Translations under genes and position numbers: made by a program | Shown: one piece after another, positions 53,147 through 61,944 of the stretch | How positions within the stretch are numbered: the stretch's first letter is position 1 | How the letters are laid out: each line of letters starts with the position of its first letter | The notes under the pieces: generated by a model | Seen by the model: only the letters and a program-made list of their open reading frames with translations | Databases searched by the model: none | What the model was told of the DNA's origin: nothing | Origin: JAWVFM01 sp963843315 | GTDB taxonomy: Bacteria > Actinomycetota > Thermoleophilia > Solirubrobacterales > 70-9 | Reading direction: 5' to 3' | DNA length: 64,000 bases | NCBI GenBank assembly: GCA_963843315.1 | Contig: CAWJJU010000006.1 | Location: 62,001-126,000, forward strand

Positions 53147-53814
53147 GGACCGAGTCCCTCCCAGAGCAGGTCGAGGGCGCCGTTGACGGCGACGCCCGGA
53201 TCGGCGCCGAGGGCGGCGGCCTGGGCGGCGGGGAACAGCGCGCCCGCGACCACGGTGAGCGCCGCCGCGGCCGGGTCCAATCCCGGCCGTAGCTCGCCGC
53301 GCGTCTGCGCGCCGGCGAGCAGCTCCGCGACCAGTGCGACGAGCGGCTGGGGATGGCCGTCGCCGACGATCGCCGCGAATCGGGCGGGGTTGGCGAACAC
53401 CTCCAGCAGGGCGGCGCTGTGCAGGGCGGGGGAGACCTCGGCGGCATCCAGCAGCCCGGTGAAGATCCGCTCCACGGCGGCCCGGGCCCCGGGCCGGTCG
53501 CCGGCAATCGCGTCGCCGGCCGCGGGCCGCACGCGCTCGCGGAAGTGGCGCGCCGCCATCTCGATCAGCACGTCCTCCTTGCGCGGGAAGTAGCGAAAGA
53601 ACGTGGCCCACGACACCTCGGCCTCCGCGATCACGTCCTCGATGCGGGTGGCGCCGACTCCCTCCGACTCGAAGCGAGCCAGCGCGGCGCGATAGATGCG
53701 GTCGCGCTTCTCAGCGCCGCGCGTTTGGGTCGGCGGGCTCGGCAGCGGGGTCCCGCCCGCGGCGGCGTCGCCGTAGCCGACCAGCGCCCCGCCGAGACTC
53801 GGCTGAGAAACCAT
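53143..53814 (-). CDS. TetR-family repressor
   Basis: A 223-aa regulator. After about 35 flexible residues the HTH reads D-R-I-Y-R-A-A-L-A-R-F-E-S-E-G-V-G-A-T-R then V-S-W-A-T-F-F-R-Y-F-P-R-K-E-D-V-L, the TetR recognition helix. The C-terminal helical domain binds an unknown ligand. ATG 53814 lies inside the palindrome 53810-53826, and a TACCAT box on the minus strand (53822-53827) ends 7 nt upstream, so it is leaderless and self-repressed. It most likely represses the divergent arylsulfotransferase-sulfatase operon. Confidence 0.92.
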   Translation of the reverse strand: MVSQPSLGGALVGYGDAAAGGTPLPSPPTQTRGAEKRDRIYRAALARFESEGVGATRIEDVIAEAEVSWATFFRYFPRKEDVLIEMAARHFRERVRPAAGDAIAGDRPGARAAVERIFTGLLDAAEVSPALHSAALLEVFANPARFAAIVGDGHPQPLVALVAELLAGAQTRGELRPGLDPAAAALTVVAGALFPAAQAAALGADPGVAVNGALDLLWEGLGP

Positions 53815-53826
53815 ATTGAATATGGT
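53810..53826. promoter_or_regulatory. TetR operator
   Basis: ACCATATTGAATATGGT, a perfect 8-bp inverted repeat around one base. It covers the tetR start and -10 box and contains TATGGT, a likely -10 box for the divergent operon, so one bound dimer would close both promoters. Confidence 0.8.
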
Positions 53827-53885
53827 ATCGTCCCACCACGTCGTTTCGCATGGGAACTGGATTCCAACCGAGGAGGAGCAGCGGC

Positions 53886-55709
53886 TTGAAGGGGCCGCCA
53901 ATGCACGGATGCTCGCAACGGCGCGTGGCGGTCTTGACCGTCGCGGCGGCTCTGCTGCTCCCGGCCTCGGCCCTGGGCGCCGGACACCCCCGGCTCGCGA
54001 TCTCCCCGGCCCCGGGCACCCCGGACGTCAACCCGGCAACCCAGATCAGCATCCTCGGGCCGCCGGCCGCCGCCATCCGCTCGGTGAAGGTGACGGGTGA
54101 GGCGAGCGGGCCGCATCCGGGCGAGCTTCAGCCCTACTCCGGCGATCGCGGCGCGAGCTTCGTGCTCGACGATCCGCTCACCGCGGAGGAGAACGTCCAT
54201 GTCGTCGTCAGGGTGCGCGGCTACGCGACCCGGCGCTTCTCGTTCACCGTCGCCCACCTCGGCCCGCCGCAGCCGCCGCTGATCCTCACCGCGACCCAGC
54301 CGGACAAGCTGCATCACTGGCAGTCGCGGCCGGACCTGGAGGCGCCCTACGTCGCGGTGACGAAGAGCGCGCCCGTGACCCACCACGACGGGAAGCTTCT
54401 GATCACCCCGCTGCCCTCGCCCGTTGTCCATCCGGAGAGCAACAACTCGATCTCCATCCACCCGGTTGGGCCGGGCGGCCCGATGATCGCCAATCGCAAG
54501 GGCCAGATCGTCTGGTTCAAGCAGCTCGAGCCGCCGGGTAAGGTCGCGGCCAACCTCCGCGTGCAGCGCTATCACGGCCATCGGGTCCTGACCTGGTGGC
54601 AGGGCACGGTGACGCCCACGGCGTTCGGGGTGGGCGAGGGCGTGATCGCCGACCATTCCTACAGGGTCGTCAAGAAGGTTCAGGCCGGCAACGGCTACCC
54701 GATGGACATCCACGAGTTCACGCTCACCCCCTCCGGCGATGCGCTCTTCACCGTCTACTCACCGATCCTCGTCCACCTTCCCGGGACGCCCGACGGAAAG
54801 CTCTCGCCGCTCATGGACGCGATCGCGCAGGAGGTGGACATCAAGACCGGCCTGGTGATTTGGGAGTGGCACGCCTACGGCCATATCCCGCTCTCCCAGT
54901 CCTACGCGAACCCCGCCAACAGCGCTTCCTTCGACGCGTTCCACCTCAACTCGTTGCAGTCGCTGGGAGGCGGCGGTCACGTTCTGATCTCCGCTCGCGA
55001 CACCCAGGCGGTCTACGACGTCGAGCGGGCGACCGGCAAGATCCTCTGGCGGCTGGGCGGCAAGAAGTCCACCTTCAGCCTGGACTCCGGCGCCGAGTTC
55101 CACTTCCAGCACGACGCGCAATTGCTGCCGGGCGGGCGCGTCAGCCTCTTCGACGACGAGGGCGGGCCGCCGCAGACCGCTCCCAGCTCCCGCGGCTTGA
55201 TCCTCGGCCTCGACACCGACTCGGGCGTCGCCTCCCTGCAGGCGCAGTTCCTGCGGCGAACGGACACTCCCGCGCAGAGCGAGGGAAGCGTGCAGACCCT
55301 GCCCAGCGGCCGGATCTTCGTGGGCTTCGGCTCCCAGCCCGCCTTCTCGGAGTTCTCGCCGAGCGGAAAGCTCCTCTTCGACGGGACCCTCCCGCAGGAC
55401 GACGGCAGCTATCGCGACTACCGCGAGCATTGGAGCGCGCATCCGCACACGCGCCCAGCGGTGGTCGCGACGGCCGCGTCCAACGGCACCGACACGGTGT
55501 CCGCGAGCTGGAACGGTGCCACCGCCGTCGGTCGCTGGCGGGTGCTCGGCGGCCCCGACCCGGATTCGCTGCACCGGGTGACGGTCGCGAAGCGCCGGGG
55601 CTTCGAGACTTCGATCGACGTTCCGACGGGCTCCGCGTACTACGCGGTCCAGGCGCTCGGCGCGCGCGGACACGTCCAGGCCACCTCGGTGGCCGTCCCC
55701 GTCCATTGA
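53886..55709 (+). CDS. Secreted arylsulfotransferase-family protein (ASST, Arylsulfotran_2 type)
   Basis: A 607-aa exported protein. After the start come R-R-V-A-V-L, an Ala/Leu core and A-S-A-L-G-A, a Sec signal. A beta-sandwich domain (about 25-140) precedes a six-bladed beta-propeller with the family hallmarks Y-P-M-D-I-H-E-F, I-W-E-W-H-A-Y-G-H-I, D-A-F-H-L-N-S-L-Q, I-L-W-R-L-G-G-K-K-S-T-F and F-Q-H-D-A-Q. Relatives move sulfate from a phenolic sulfate ester to another phenol without PAPS. TTG 53886 is chosen because AGGAGGAG lies 7 nt upstream; ATG 53901 and 53850 are options. Its stop overlaps the sulfatase start. Sulfotransfer activity itself is an inference. Confidence 0.85.
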   Translation: MKGPPMHGCSQRRVAVLTVAAALLLPASALGAGHPRLAISPAPGTPDVNPATQISILGPPAAAIRSVKVTGEASGPHPGELQPYSGDRGASFVLDDPLTAEENVHVVVRVRGYATRRFSFTVAHLGPPQPPLILTATQPDKLHHWQSRPDLEAPYVAVTKSAPVTHHDGKLLITPLPSPVVHPESNNSISIHPVGPGGPMIANRKGQIVWFKQLEPPGKVAANLRVQRYHGHRVLTWWQGTVTPTAFGVGEGVIADHSYRVVKKVQAGNGYPMDIHEFTLTPSGDALFTVYSPILVHLPGTPDGKLSPLMDAIAQEVDIKTGLVIWEWHAYGHIPLSQSYANPANSASFDAFHLNSLQSLGGGGHVLISARDTQAVYDVERATGKILWRLGGKKSTFSLDSGAEFHFQHDAQLLPGGRVSLFDDEGGPPQTAPSSRGLILGLDTDSGVASLQAQFLRRTDTPAQSEGSVQTLPSGRIFVGFGSQPAFSEFSPSGKLLFDGTLPQDDGSYRDYREHWSAHPHTRPAVVATAASNGTDTVSASWNGATAVGRWRVLGGPDPDSLHRVTVAKRRGFETSIDVPTGSAYYAVQALGARGHVQATSVAVPVH

Positions 55710-57382
55710 AGCGGCCGAACCTCATCCTGCTGGTCACCGACCAGCAGCGCCAGCCGCGCCACTGGCCCGACGAGGCGGGCTGGGTTCGTCAGCTCATGCC
55801 CAACGACGCGGAGCTCGCGAGCACGGGCCTGACGTTCAACCACGCCTTCTGCAACACGGCGATGTGCTCGCCCAGCCGCACGACGCTCTTCACCGGCCGC
55901 TATCCGGCCGAGCACGGCGTGACCCTGACGCTGACCGGCGAGGAGCTGCAGCCCGATCCACGCTACGCGCCCGCGGTCGCCAGGACGATGGCGGGGATCC
56001 TGCGTCGCAACGAGGCCCCGCGCCGGCGGGTGCTTCGCCAGTTCGCGCGGGGCGCCCTGCGCCTCGGTCCGCACTCCGGCAACGAGCCCGTGCTGCCGAC
56101 CTCGATGGACAACCTGGCGACGCTGTTGCGCGCCGCAGGCTACGAGGTGGCGTACAAGGGCAAGTGGCATCTGACCCATCCGCAGGGCGCCGATCCCGGC
56201 ATGCTGAGCGGCTGGGGCAAGGCCGACGCCGAGCTGATCGCCCGCGACTACGGATTTGCGGACTGGGAGCCGCCGGATGCGGGCGAGAACACCAAGGCCG
56301 AGAACTTCGGAGGCGGCAACGCGGGCTATGGCGAGGGCTGGGACGAGGTCTACACGCGGGAGGTCGAGCGCTGGCTTGCGCGCGAGGACCTGCCGGAGCC
56401 CTTCTGTCTCGTCGTCTCCCTGGTGAACCCTCACGACGTCCTCGGCTATCCGGGCTCGTATGAGCGGGGCGGCTACGACGTCTCGGAGTTCCGCGACCTC
56501 GGGGTCGAGCTGCCGCCGACGTTCGCCGAGAACCTGCGCTCGAAGCCGGCCGTCCACTCGCTGATGCGCATGGGCATGACCGCCTACCTCGGCCCGCTGA
56601 GCGACCGGCAGGCCAACCTCGACTACGTCAACTTCTACGCGTACCTGCACGGCGTGGTCGACCAGAAGATCGGCCGCATCCTGAAGGCGCTTGGCGACGC
56701 GACCGACCCGGAGTCGCTGCGAGCCCGCACCGTGGTGGTGCGAAGCGCCGACCACGGCGAGATGGGGCTCTCCCACGGCGGCCTGCGCCAGAAGGCCTTC
56801 AACGCCTACGAGGAGACGATCAACATCCCGATGGTCGTCTCGAACCCCGTGCTGTTCGGAAAGCCGGCCGAGACGAATGCCTTCGCCTCGCTGATCGACC
56901 TGTTGCCGACGATGCTCGCCCTCGGCGGCGCGGACGCTCCGGACGACCTCCGGGGCAGAGACCTCACGCCGGTGCTCGCAAACCACGCCGACCCGCAGGG
57001 CGAGCTGGCCGAGCGCGCCGGGGTGGATCTCTCGGCGGTCGCGGGCCACCCCGCGCCCTCGCCGAGCGTGCAGGATGCGATCCACTTCACCTTCGACGAT
57101 CACCAGGCGGCGACGGCCAGTCAGGAGGCGCCGGGGCAGCCCAACCGGGTGCGGGCAATTCGCACCGCCGACGCGAAGTACGCGCTCTACTACGACCCCG
57201 AGGGCCGGGCGGGCACGGAGTACGAGCTCTACGACCTGGAACGCGACTTCGACGAGACGGACAACCTGGTGGACGTGCGCACGGGGCAGCCGCGCTCGCG
57301 CGCCGGGAAGCTGCTCCGCGACGAGCTGGCGGAGCGCCTGGATCTGGCCATGGACGCCTGCCGCACGACGCCCGGGGACTGA
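55706..57382 (+). CDS. Sulfatase, cytosolic, partner of the arylsulfotransferase gene
   Basis: A 558-aa sulfatase without a signal peptide. N-L-I-L-L-V-T-D-Q-Q-R is the metal strand, C-S-P-S-R-T-T-L-F-T-G-R-Y-P carries C-x-P-x-R whose cysteine becomes formylglycine, then Y-K-G-K-W-H-L and S-A-D-H-G-E-M-G-L for the remaining metal and sulfate ligands. Starts with TTG in the previous stop (TTGA), so translation is coupled. Cytosolic location suggests that a sulfated compound enters the cell, while its partner acts outside. Both would be released by the same inducer of TetR. Confidence 0.93.
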   Translation: MKRPNLILLVTDQQRQPRHWPDEAGWVRQLMPNDAELASTGLTFNHAFCNTAMCSPSRTTLFTGRYPAEHGVTLTLTGEELQPDPRYAPAVARTMAGILRRNEAPRRRVLRQFARGALRLGPHSGNEPVLPTSMDNLATLLRAAGYEVAYKGKWHLTHPQGADPGMLSGWGKADAELIARDYGFADWEPPDAGENTKAENFGGGNAGYGEGWDEVYTREVERWLAREDLPEPFCLVVSLVNPHDVLGYPGSYERGGYDVSEFRDLGVELPPTFAENLRSKPAVHSLMRMGMTAYLGPLSDRQANLDYVNFYAYLHGVVDQKIGRILKALGDATDPESLRARTVVVRSADHGEMGLSHGGLRQKAFNAYEETINIPMVVSNPVLFGKPAETNAFASLIDLLPTMLALGGADAPDDLRGRDLTPVLANHADPQGELAERAGVDLSAVAGHPAPSPSVQDAIHFTFDDHQAATASQEAPGQPNRVRAIRTADAKYALYYDPEGRAGTEYELYDLERDFDETDNLVDVRTGQPRSRAGKLLRDELAERLDLAMDACRTTPGD

Positions 57383-57462
57383 CCGGGCGCCATACCTCGT
57401 TTCGGCCGACCGCCTGGACGAATGACCGACCCGTTTCGGGTGGTATTTCCGGGTTTCTTCAA

Positions 57463-57756
57463 GTGCGGGCCTGCGCGGTCGATTCAGCGGGCGTGGAGGC
57501 GCAACTGCTTTCGAATCGAGTGGGCCCGGTGCCCGACCGGATCTCGATCTGGCCGCTGGACGACGGCCGCTTCGGGCTCGACGCGACGTTCCAGGGGACG
57601 AGCGGCTACGAGCGCGCCGATTGGCATGTCACCGTCCTGAACGACGAGGGCGTCGACTACTCGTTCATCCAGGAGCTCGGCGACGCCTGGACGATCCGCT
57701 TCGGCCCCCTCTCGGCGACCGACGCGGGCACGGCGATCACCGCCTTCGTGCAGTAG
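57463..57756 (+). CDS. Small hypothetical protein
   Basis: Up to 97 aa from GTG 57463 (a GTG at 57493 would give 87). A compact acidic beta-rich protein: R-I-S-I-W-P-L-D-D-G-R-F-G-L, W-H-V-T-V-L-N-D-E-G-V-D-Y, W-T-I-R-F-G-P-L. Third positions are almost all G/C, supporting coding. No known family recognised; not obviously linked to the sulfatase 80 nt upstream. Converges on the Usp gene. Confidence 0.55.
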   Translation: MRACAVDSAGVEAQLLSNRVGPVPDRISIWPLDDGRFGLDATFQGTSGYERADWHVTVLNDEGVDYSFIQELGDAWTIRFGPLSATDAGTAITAFVQ

Positions 57757-57767
57757 CGGCGGAGTCC

Positions 57768-58667
57768 TCAGCCCACTCCGAGAGGGTCTGCTCCCGCCGC
57801 TCGGGGGGTGACGATCACCGGGCACCGCGCGCCTGAGGTGACCTGCGCCGAGACCGAGCCCAGGAGGATCCGGCCGGGAAGGCCGTAGCCCCGCGAGCCG
57901 ATCAGCAGCAGGTCGAGATCGCCGCTTGCCCGGACGATCTCCTCCGCGGCGTTGCCGTCGAGGACCTCTGCCTCGCAGTCCAGGCCCGAGGGCAGGGAGT
58001 CGCGCGCCCCCGAAAGCAGATCCTCGGCCTCCCGGCGCAGCGAGCTCATGTAGTCGGCGACGGACAGCCCGGGGTAGGCGCCGCCGACGGCGGCATGGAA
58101 GGGCTCGCAGACGGTCAGCAGGCGGAGGGTCCCGTGCAGTCGCTCCGCGAGTGCGGCCGCGGCGGCGAGCGCCCACGAGGACTCCTCGGCGCCGTCGAGC
58201 GCGACGCCGATCCGGTTGAGGTGGCGCTCGCTCTCGTCCGCGTATCCGCGTGGGGCGACCGCGACCGCACAGCCCGCGCCGTGCAGCACGGCGGCCGCGG
58301 TCGACCCCGGCAGAACCTGGCCGACGGAGCCGCGCTCCGTCGAGCCGACCACCACCAGAGAGGGGGAGAGCTCCTCGACGGCCGCGTGGATGGCGCGCGC
58401 CGGGCTCTTCGTCGCGGCGGTGCGCACCTCCGCCCGGCGCCCGATGGCATCCTGCGCGCCTCTGAGCAGGTCCCCGGTGGAGGTGTCGAGGAACGCCTGA
58501 AGGTCCTCCCGCGGAACCAGCCCCTCGGGCACCTCCGCAACGGCCAGCAGGACGGGGCGCGCAGCCAGGACCTCGGCCAGGACGGCCCCGAGCGCAAGCG
58601 CGTCGCGGCCGCTCGCCGAGCGGTCGACGGCGATCAGGACCCGGCGGCGGCCCGCTTCCTCGGTCAC
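57768..58667 (-). CDS. Tandem-domain universal stress protein (first of pair)
   Basis: A 299-aa protein of two Usp domains (about 5-145 and 155-290). The second domain has the ATP-binding G-S-R-G-Y-G-L-P-G-R-I-L-L-G-S-V-S; the first has a variant G-S-T-E-R-G-S-V-G-Q-V-L-P-G-S-T. GTG 58667 overlaps the stop of the upstream Usp gene (GTGA), so the two are cotranslated. Likely part of a hypoxia or stress response given the kinase-regulator pair nearby. Confidence 0.92.
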   Translation of the reverse strand: MTEEAGRRRVLIAVDRSASGRDALALGAVLAEVLAARPVLLAVAEVPEGLVPREDLQAFLDTSTGDLLRGAQDAIGRRAEVRTAATKSPARAIHAAVEELSPSLVVVGSTERGSVGQVLPGSTAAAVLHGAGCAVAVAPRGYADESERHLNRIGVALDGAEESSWALAAAAALAERLHGTLRLLTVCEPFHAAVGGAYPGLSVADYMSSLRREAEDLLSGARDSLPSGLDCEAEVLDGNAAEEIVRASGDLDLLLIGSRGYGLPGRILLGSVSAQVTSGARCPVIVTPRAAGADPLGVG

Positions 58668-59512
58668 GGCGAGACCTCGGTCGGCGGCGCGATCAGCACC
58701 GGGCACGGTGCGTGTTCGAGGACCGTTCGAGAGACGCTGCCGAGCAACGCCCTGTTGAGCGGCCCGTGGCCGCGCGATCCGATTGCCAGGAGGTCGACCC
58801 TGTCCGCGGCGCGCTCGAGGATGCGGGTGGCGGCGGGACCGTGTTCGAACACGGCAAGCGCGCGCAGCTCGGCGGAGAGCCCGGAGACAGCCTTCTGAAG
58901 CCGTGTCTGAAGGTCGGCGCCGGGCTCGATCGGGGGGACCGGCGCGGGGTAGACGGTCGGGTGCGGCTGGGGAATCTCCACGGCGACCACCCGGAGGGTC
59001 GCCTGCGCGCTCGTGGCCAGCTCCACCGCCGCCTCGAGGGCCCTCTCCGACTCGGGCGAGCTGTCGAATCCGACCTCGATCACCCGCAGCTCGCCGGCCG
59101 GGGTCAGGGGCCGCGCGGTGTTCGAGAACCCACGCGGGGCCACTGCCACGAATCTCGACGTAATCGTCAGGAGGCGCAGAGCGGTCCCGCCCAGCATCAC
59201 CCTCCCGAGCCCCTGGCGAGCGCTCGAGCCGAGCACGATCAGCCAGGCACCCGAGCGGGTCGCGGCGGCGTCGAGGCCATCTTCGGTGTGGCGGGCGGTT
59301 TCGGTGCGCACGTCGGCGCGCACAGTCGAGGGGACCAGGAGCTCGGAGACCGCGGTCTTCAACCGTGCCTCCGCGTCTTCATCTCCCGGCGTGACGACCC
59401 TCACCACCTCCAGAGAGGCGCCCGTCGTCCTTGCGAGCAGATCCCCCAGCGCAAGCGCGTCACGAGACTCGTCGCCGCCTGCGAATCCGACCATGACCTT
59501 GCGTTCAGTCAT
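58664..59512 (-). CDS. Tandem-domain universal stress protein (second of pair, upstream gene)
   Basis: A 282-aa protein with two Usp domains. The C-terminal one has G-S-R-G-H-G-P-L-N-R-A-L-L-G-S-V-S, a full ATP loop; the N-terminal one has G-S-S-A-R-Q-G-L-G-R-V-M-L-G-G-T. First gene of a two-usp operon on the minus strand. Upstream at 59556-59565 is AACTACTGAG, a 10-mer found again upstream of the plus-strand Usp gene at 62207. Confidence 0.92.
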   Translation of the reverse strand: MTERKVMVGFAGGDESRDALALGDLLARTTGASLEVVRVVTPGDEDAEARLKTAVSELLVPSTVRADVRTETARHTEDGLDAAATRSGAWLIVLGSSARQGLGRVMLGGTALRLLTITSRFVAVAPRGFSNTARPLTPAGELRVIEVGFDSSPESERALEAAVELATSAQATLRVVAVEIPQPHPTVYPAPVPPIEPGADLQTRLQKAVSGLSAELRALAVFEHGPAATRILERAADRVDLLAIGSRGHGPLNRALLGSVSRTVLEHAPCPVLIAPPTEVSP

Positions 59513-59590
59513 GTCATGGATGGTCGCCCCTTCTGAACCGGTGTGGCTCCGTAAGAACTACTGAGTAAAGACCGGAGGGAAATTCGGATC

Positions 59591-60025
59591 CGAGGCTTAC
59601 CGGCGCGCGTCGCGATCGTCGCGGTCCGCTTCTTCGGCATCACCCGCGCGCTCCTGCGCTACGGGGAGCGACTCGTCTCCCACGACCTCGCTTTCCGCAC
59701 CCTCGCCGACCTGCGAGCAGGGTCCCTTCCGGATGGGCTCGACTCCCGGGTGGGCGAGGCGGGCGCTCTCGTTTCAGGCGGCCAGCGCCAGCGCCTTGGC
59801 ACCGCGAGGCTTCTGCTGAGCGGTGCGAGGTTCCTGATCGCCGACGAGCCGACGGCCCATCTCGACGAGTCCGGAGCGCGCGAGATGCTGGGCGCCCTCG
59901 CCTCCTTTGCGCGGGACACGGGCACGGGGGTGCTCGTCATCACTCACGAGCGCGAGGGGCTCGACGCGTTCGACCGAGTGATCGAGCTGGCCGCCGGGGT
60001 CCTGAGCGTGCACGAGCCCGCCTAG
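59591..60025 (+). pseudogene. cydC: cydC remnant with internal deletion
   Basis: The frame reads V-R-F-F-G-I-T-R-A-L-L-R-Y-G-E-R-L-V-S-H-D (a CydC membrane-domain segment) and A-D-L-R, then jumps directly to L-P-D-G-L-D-S-R-V-G-E-A-G-A, the part just before the ABC signature V-S-G-G-Q-R-Q-R-L. Walker B (F-L-I-A-D-E-P-T) and the H-loop (V-I-T-H-E) follow. The N-terminal helices, the rest of the membrane domain and Walker A are missing, so it cannot be a working transporter. CydC normally exports cysteine/glutathione for cytochrome bd assembly. No cydA, cydB or cydD lies nearby. A GTG at 59750 opens the longest frame of the ATPase part. Confidence 0.8.
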
Positions 60026-61191
60026 TCGGCGCGGACCGCGGGCAGGCTGACCACAATCCTCGCCCCCCGCCCCGGGGAGCTCTCGATCCGAAGCTGCGCA
60101 TCCTGCAGCGCCGCGCGCTCGCGAAGCCCCTGAAGGCCGAAACCCGAGACCGGGGCCGAGGGATCGAAGCCCTTCCCGTCGTCCTCCACGGTCACGACGA
60201 CCTCCTCGTCGCGCTCGACGACGCTCACAGAGATCGTGCTCGCGCCCGAGTGGCGTCCCGCGTTTCGCAGTGACTCCTGGACGAGCCGGTAGATAGCGTT
60301 CTCGAGGTCGGGATCCAGCCGTGTCGGCTCGATGCCGAGCTCGTGGGCGAGCGCCACGGCGAGCGAGATCGGAATCCGGTCGCGCAGCTCGGCCCGGCGA
60401 ACCGCTGCCTCGAGTGCGGAGGCCATGCCCAGGTCGTCGAGGGCCGCGGGGCGGAGATCGGTGATCAGGCCCCGAAGCCGCTCGATCTCGTCGGAGAGTT
60501 GCGCCAGGGCCTCGGTGATCGCCGTCTCCTGCGCGTCCCGCTGGCCGGAGCGCAGGCCCATCGCGAGCAGCACGCGGATCGCACCCAGCCCCTGCAGGGT
60601 CTCGTCGTGGAGCTCGCGGCTCCAGCGCCGCCGCTCGGCCTCCATGCCGGCGATGTTCTCGGCGAGCCTCGCCTGCATGCCCGAGCGCGCGCGGATTATT
60701 GCCAGGGCGGCCCAATCGGCGAGAACCTCGATCGCGGCCTCGTCGGTGGCGGTGAATGCAGCGCCTCCCGCCTTCTCGGTGAGGTAGATGTTGCCGTAGA
60801 CCTCTGTCCCCATCCGGATGGGGACGGAGAGCAACGTTTGCATTGGGGGGTGGTTCGGCGGGAAGCCCGAGGAATGCGGATTTGCGGCGATCTCCTCCAC
60901 GCGAAGGGTCTCCGGCTCCATGAGCAGCCCCCTGCCGGTGGGACGGTCGCCGATCAGCGCCTCCGCCTCAGGATCCAAGCCGAGTGTGATGAAGCGGTCG
61001 AGGCCGGTGTGATCCTCGTTGAAGACCCCGATCGCCGCGTATGCCGCCCCGGTGACATCCCGGGCGGCTTGGAGCGCGTGCTCGAGGACCTCGTCGACCT
61101 CGGTCTCCGACACAAGAATTCGGCCTGCGTCCAGCAGGCGTCGAAGGTGCTCTTCGCCGAGCCGATCCGGTGGCTGAGCAACACCCGTCAC
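60022..61191 (-). CDS. GAF-domain sensor histidine kinase (DosS-like, HisKA_3)
   Basis: A 389-aa soluble kinase. One GAF domain at about 25-175 (A-A-I-G-V-F-N-E-D, L-S-V-P-I-R-M-G-T-E-V-Y-G-N-I-Y-L-T-E-K), then R-R-W-S-R-E-L-H-D-E-T-L-Q-G-L-G (His phospho-acceptor) and a complete ATPase domain (Q-E-S-L-R-N-A-G-R-H-S, D-D-G-K-G-F, G-F-G-L-Q-G-L-R-E-R). The GAF/kinase order and R-E-L-H-D-E-T-L-Q match the DevS/DosT branch, though only one GAF is present and I cannot confirm a haem-binding histidine. GTG 61191 with TAGATT (61201-61206, minus strand) 9 nt upstream. Lies 63 nt after its likely partner regulator. Confidence 0.92.
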   Translation of the reverse strand: MTGVAQPPDRLGEEHLRRLLDAGRILVSETEVDEVLEHALQAARDVTGAAYAAIGVFNEDHTGLDRFITLGLDPEAEALIGDRPTGRGLLMEPETLRVEEIAANPHSSGFPPNHPPMQTLLSVPIRMGTEVYGNIYLTEKAGGAAFTATDEAAIEVLADWAALAIIRARSGMQARLAENIAGMEAERRRWSRELHDETLQGLGAIRVLLAMGLRSGQRDAQETAITEALAQLSDEIERLRGLITDLRPAALDDLGMASALEAAVRRAELRDRIPISLAVALAHELGIEPTRLDPDLENAIYRLVQESLRNAGRHSGASTISVSVVERDEEVVVTVEDDGKGFDPSAPVSGFGLQGLRERAALQDAQLRIESSPGRGARIVVSLPAVRAD

Positions 61192-61200
61192 GTTCGGAGA

Positions 61201-61206
61201 AATCTA
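61201..61206 (-). promoter_or_regulatory. Putative -10 box TAGATT
   Basis: On the minus strand TAGATT ends 9 nt before GTG 61191, so the kinase may have its own leaderless promoter besides read-through from the regulator gene. Confidence 0.4.
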
Positions 61207-61254
61207 TTCCATCCGGGGACGATCTCCTCGGAATGCCAGGCGCCGCCCCCGGGC

Positions 61255-61944
61255 CTATGCCTCGGTATCGGCCTCGATGTCGACGAGCCCGTTGCGCAGC
61301 GCGTAGCGAACCAGCTCGGACCGGGCCGACAGGCCCAGCTTCTGCTGGATGTGTGCGCGGTGGGACTCGACGGTGCGGACGCTCAGGTACAGCTGTTCGG
61401 CGATCTCCGAGTTCGTGTGACCGAGGGCGATGAGGCGCAGGACCTCGCGCTCGCGGTCGCTCAGCTCGTCGCCCGGGGTCGTGACCTCGCGCGCGAGGCG
61501 TGCCCCGACCTCCGGCTGGACGTAGGTCTTGCCGTCGGCCGCCTTGCGCACGGCCTCGAGGAGCTGCTCGTCGGCGGCCTCCTTGAGGACGAAGCCGACC
61601 GCTCCGGCCTGGAGAGCCTCGCGGGCGAACGCCGGGTCGTTCTGCATCGTCAGGATCACGACCTCGGTGGCGGGGCTCACCTCCTTGACCTCGGGGATGG
61701 CGGCCAGGCTCGAACCGCCCGGCATTGTCAGGTCGAGGATGAGGACGTCGGGCTTGTGCCCGCGCACGTAGCGCACCGCGTCCTCGGCGCTTCCGCCCTC
61801 CGCGACGACCTCGAAGCCGCCCTCGGACTCCAGGAGCATCCGCAGCGCGCGCCTGACGACCGTGTGGTCGTCAACGAGGGCGATCCGGATGGACCCTGTG
61901 GCTTCTTCGCCGGCTGGAGCGTTCAAGGCTTGGAGTGTATGCAT
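61255..61944 (-). CDS. NarL/LuxR-type response regulator
   Basis: A 229-aa regulator. Receiver with D-D-H near 26, phospho-Asp in L-I-L-D-L-T-M-P-G-G, and K-E-A-A as the conserved lysine; HTH L-S-D-R-E-R-E-V-L-R-L-I-A-L-G-H-T-N-S-E-I-A-E-Q-L. Partner of the GAF kinase downstream. ATG 61944 is used; no Shine-Dalgarno is seen and a start about 18 codons further in would still keep the receiver. Usp genes on both sides are natural targets by analogy with DosR, but no clear DosR box was found. Confidence 0.92.
   Translation of the reverse strand: MHTLQALNAPAGEEATGSIRIALVDDHTVVRRALRMLLESEGGFEVVAEGGSAEDAVRYVRGHKPDVLILDLTMPGGSSLAAIPEVKEVSPATEVVILTMQNDPAFAREALQAGAVGFVLKEAADEQLLEAVRKAADGKTYVQPEVGARLAREVTTPGDELSDREREVLRLIALGHTNSEIAEQLYLSVRTVESHRAHIQQKLGLSARSELVRYALRNGLVDIEADTEA

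Noticed and set aside
55706..57382. Phosphonate monoester hydrolase or phosphatase instead of sulfatase
   Set aside because: C-S-P-S-R-T-T-L-F-T-G-R fits the formylglycine site; phosphonate hydrolases share this fold, so the exact substrate is open, but the sulfotransferase partner favours sulfate.
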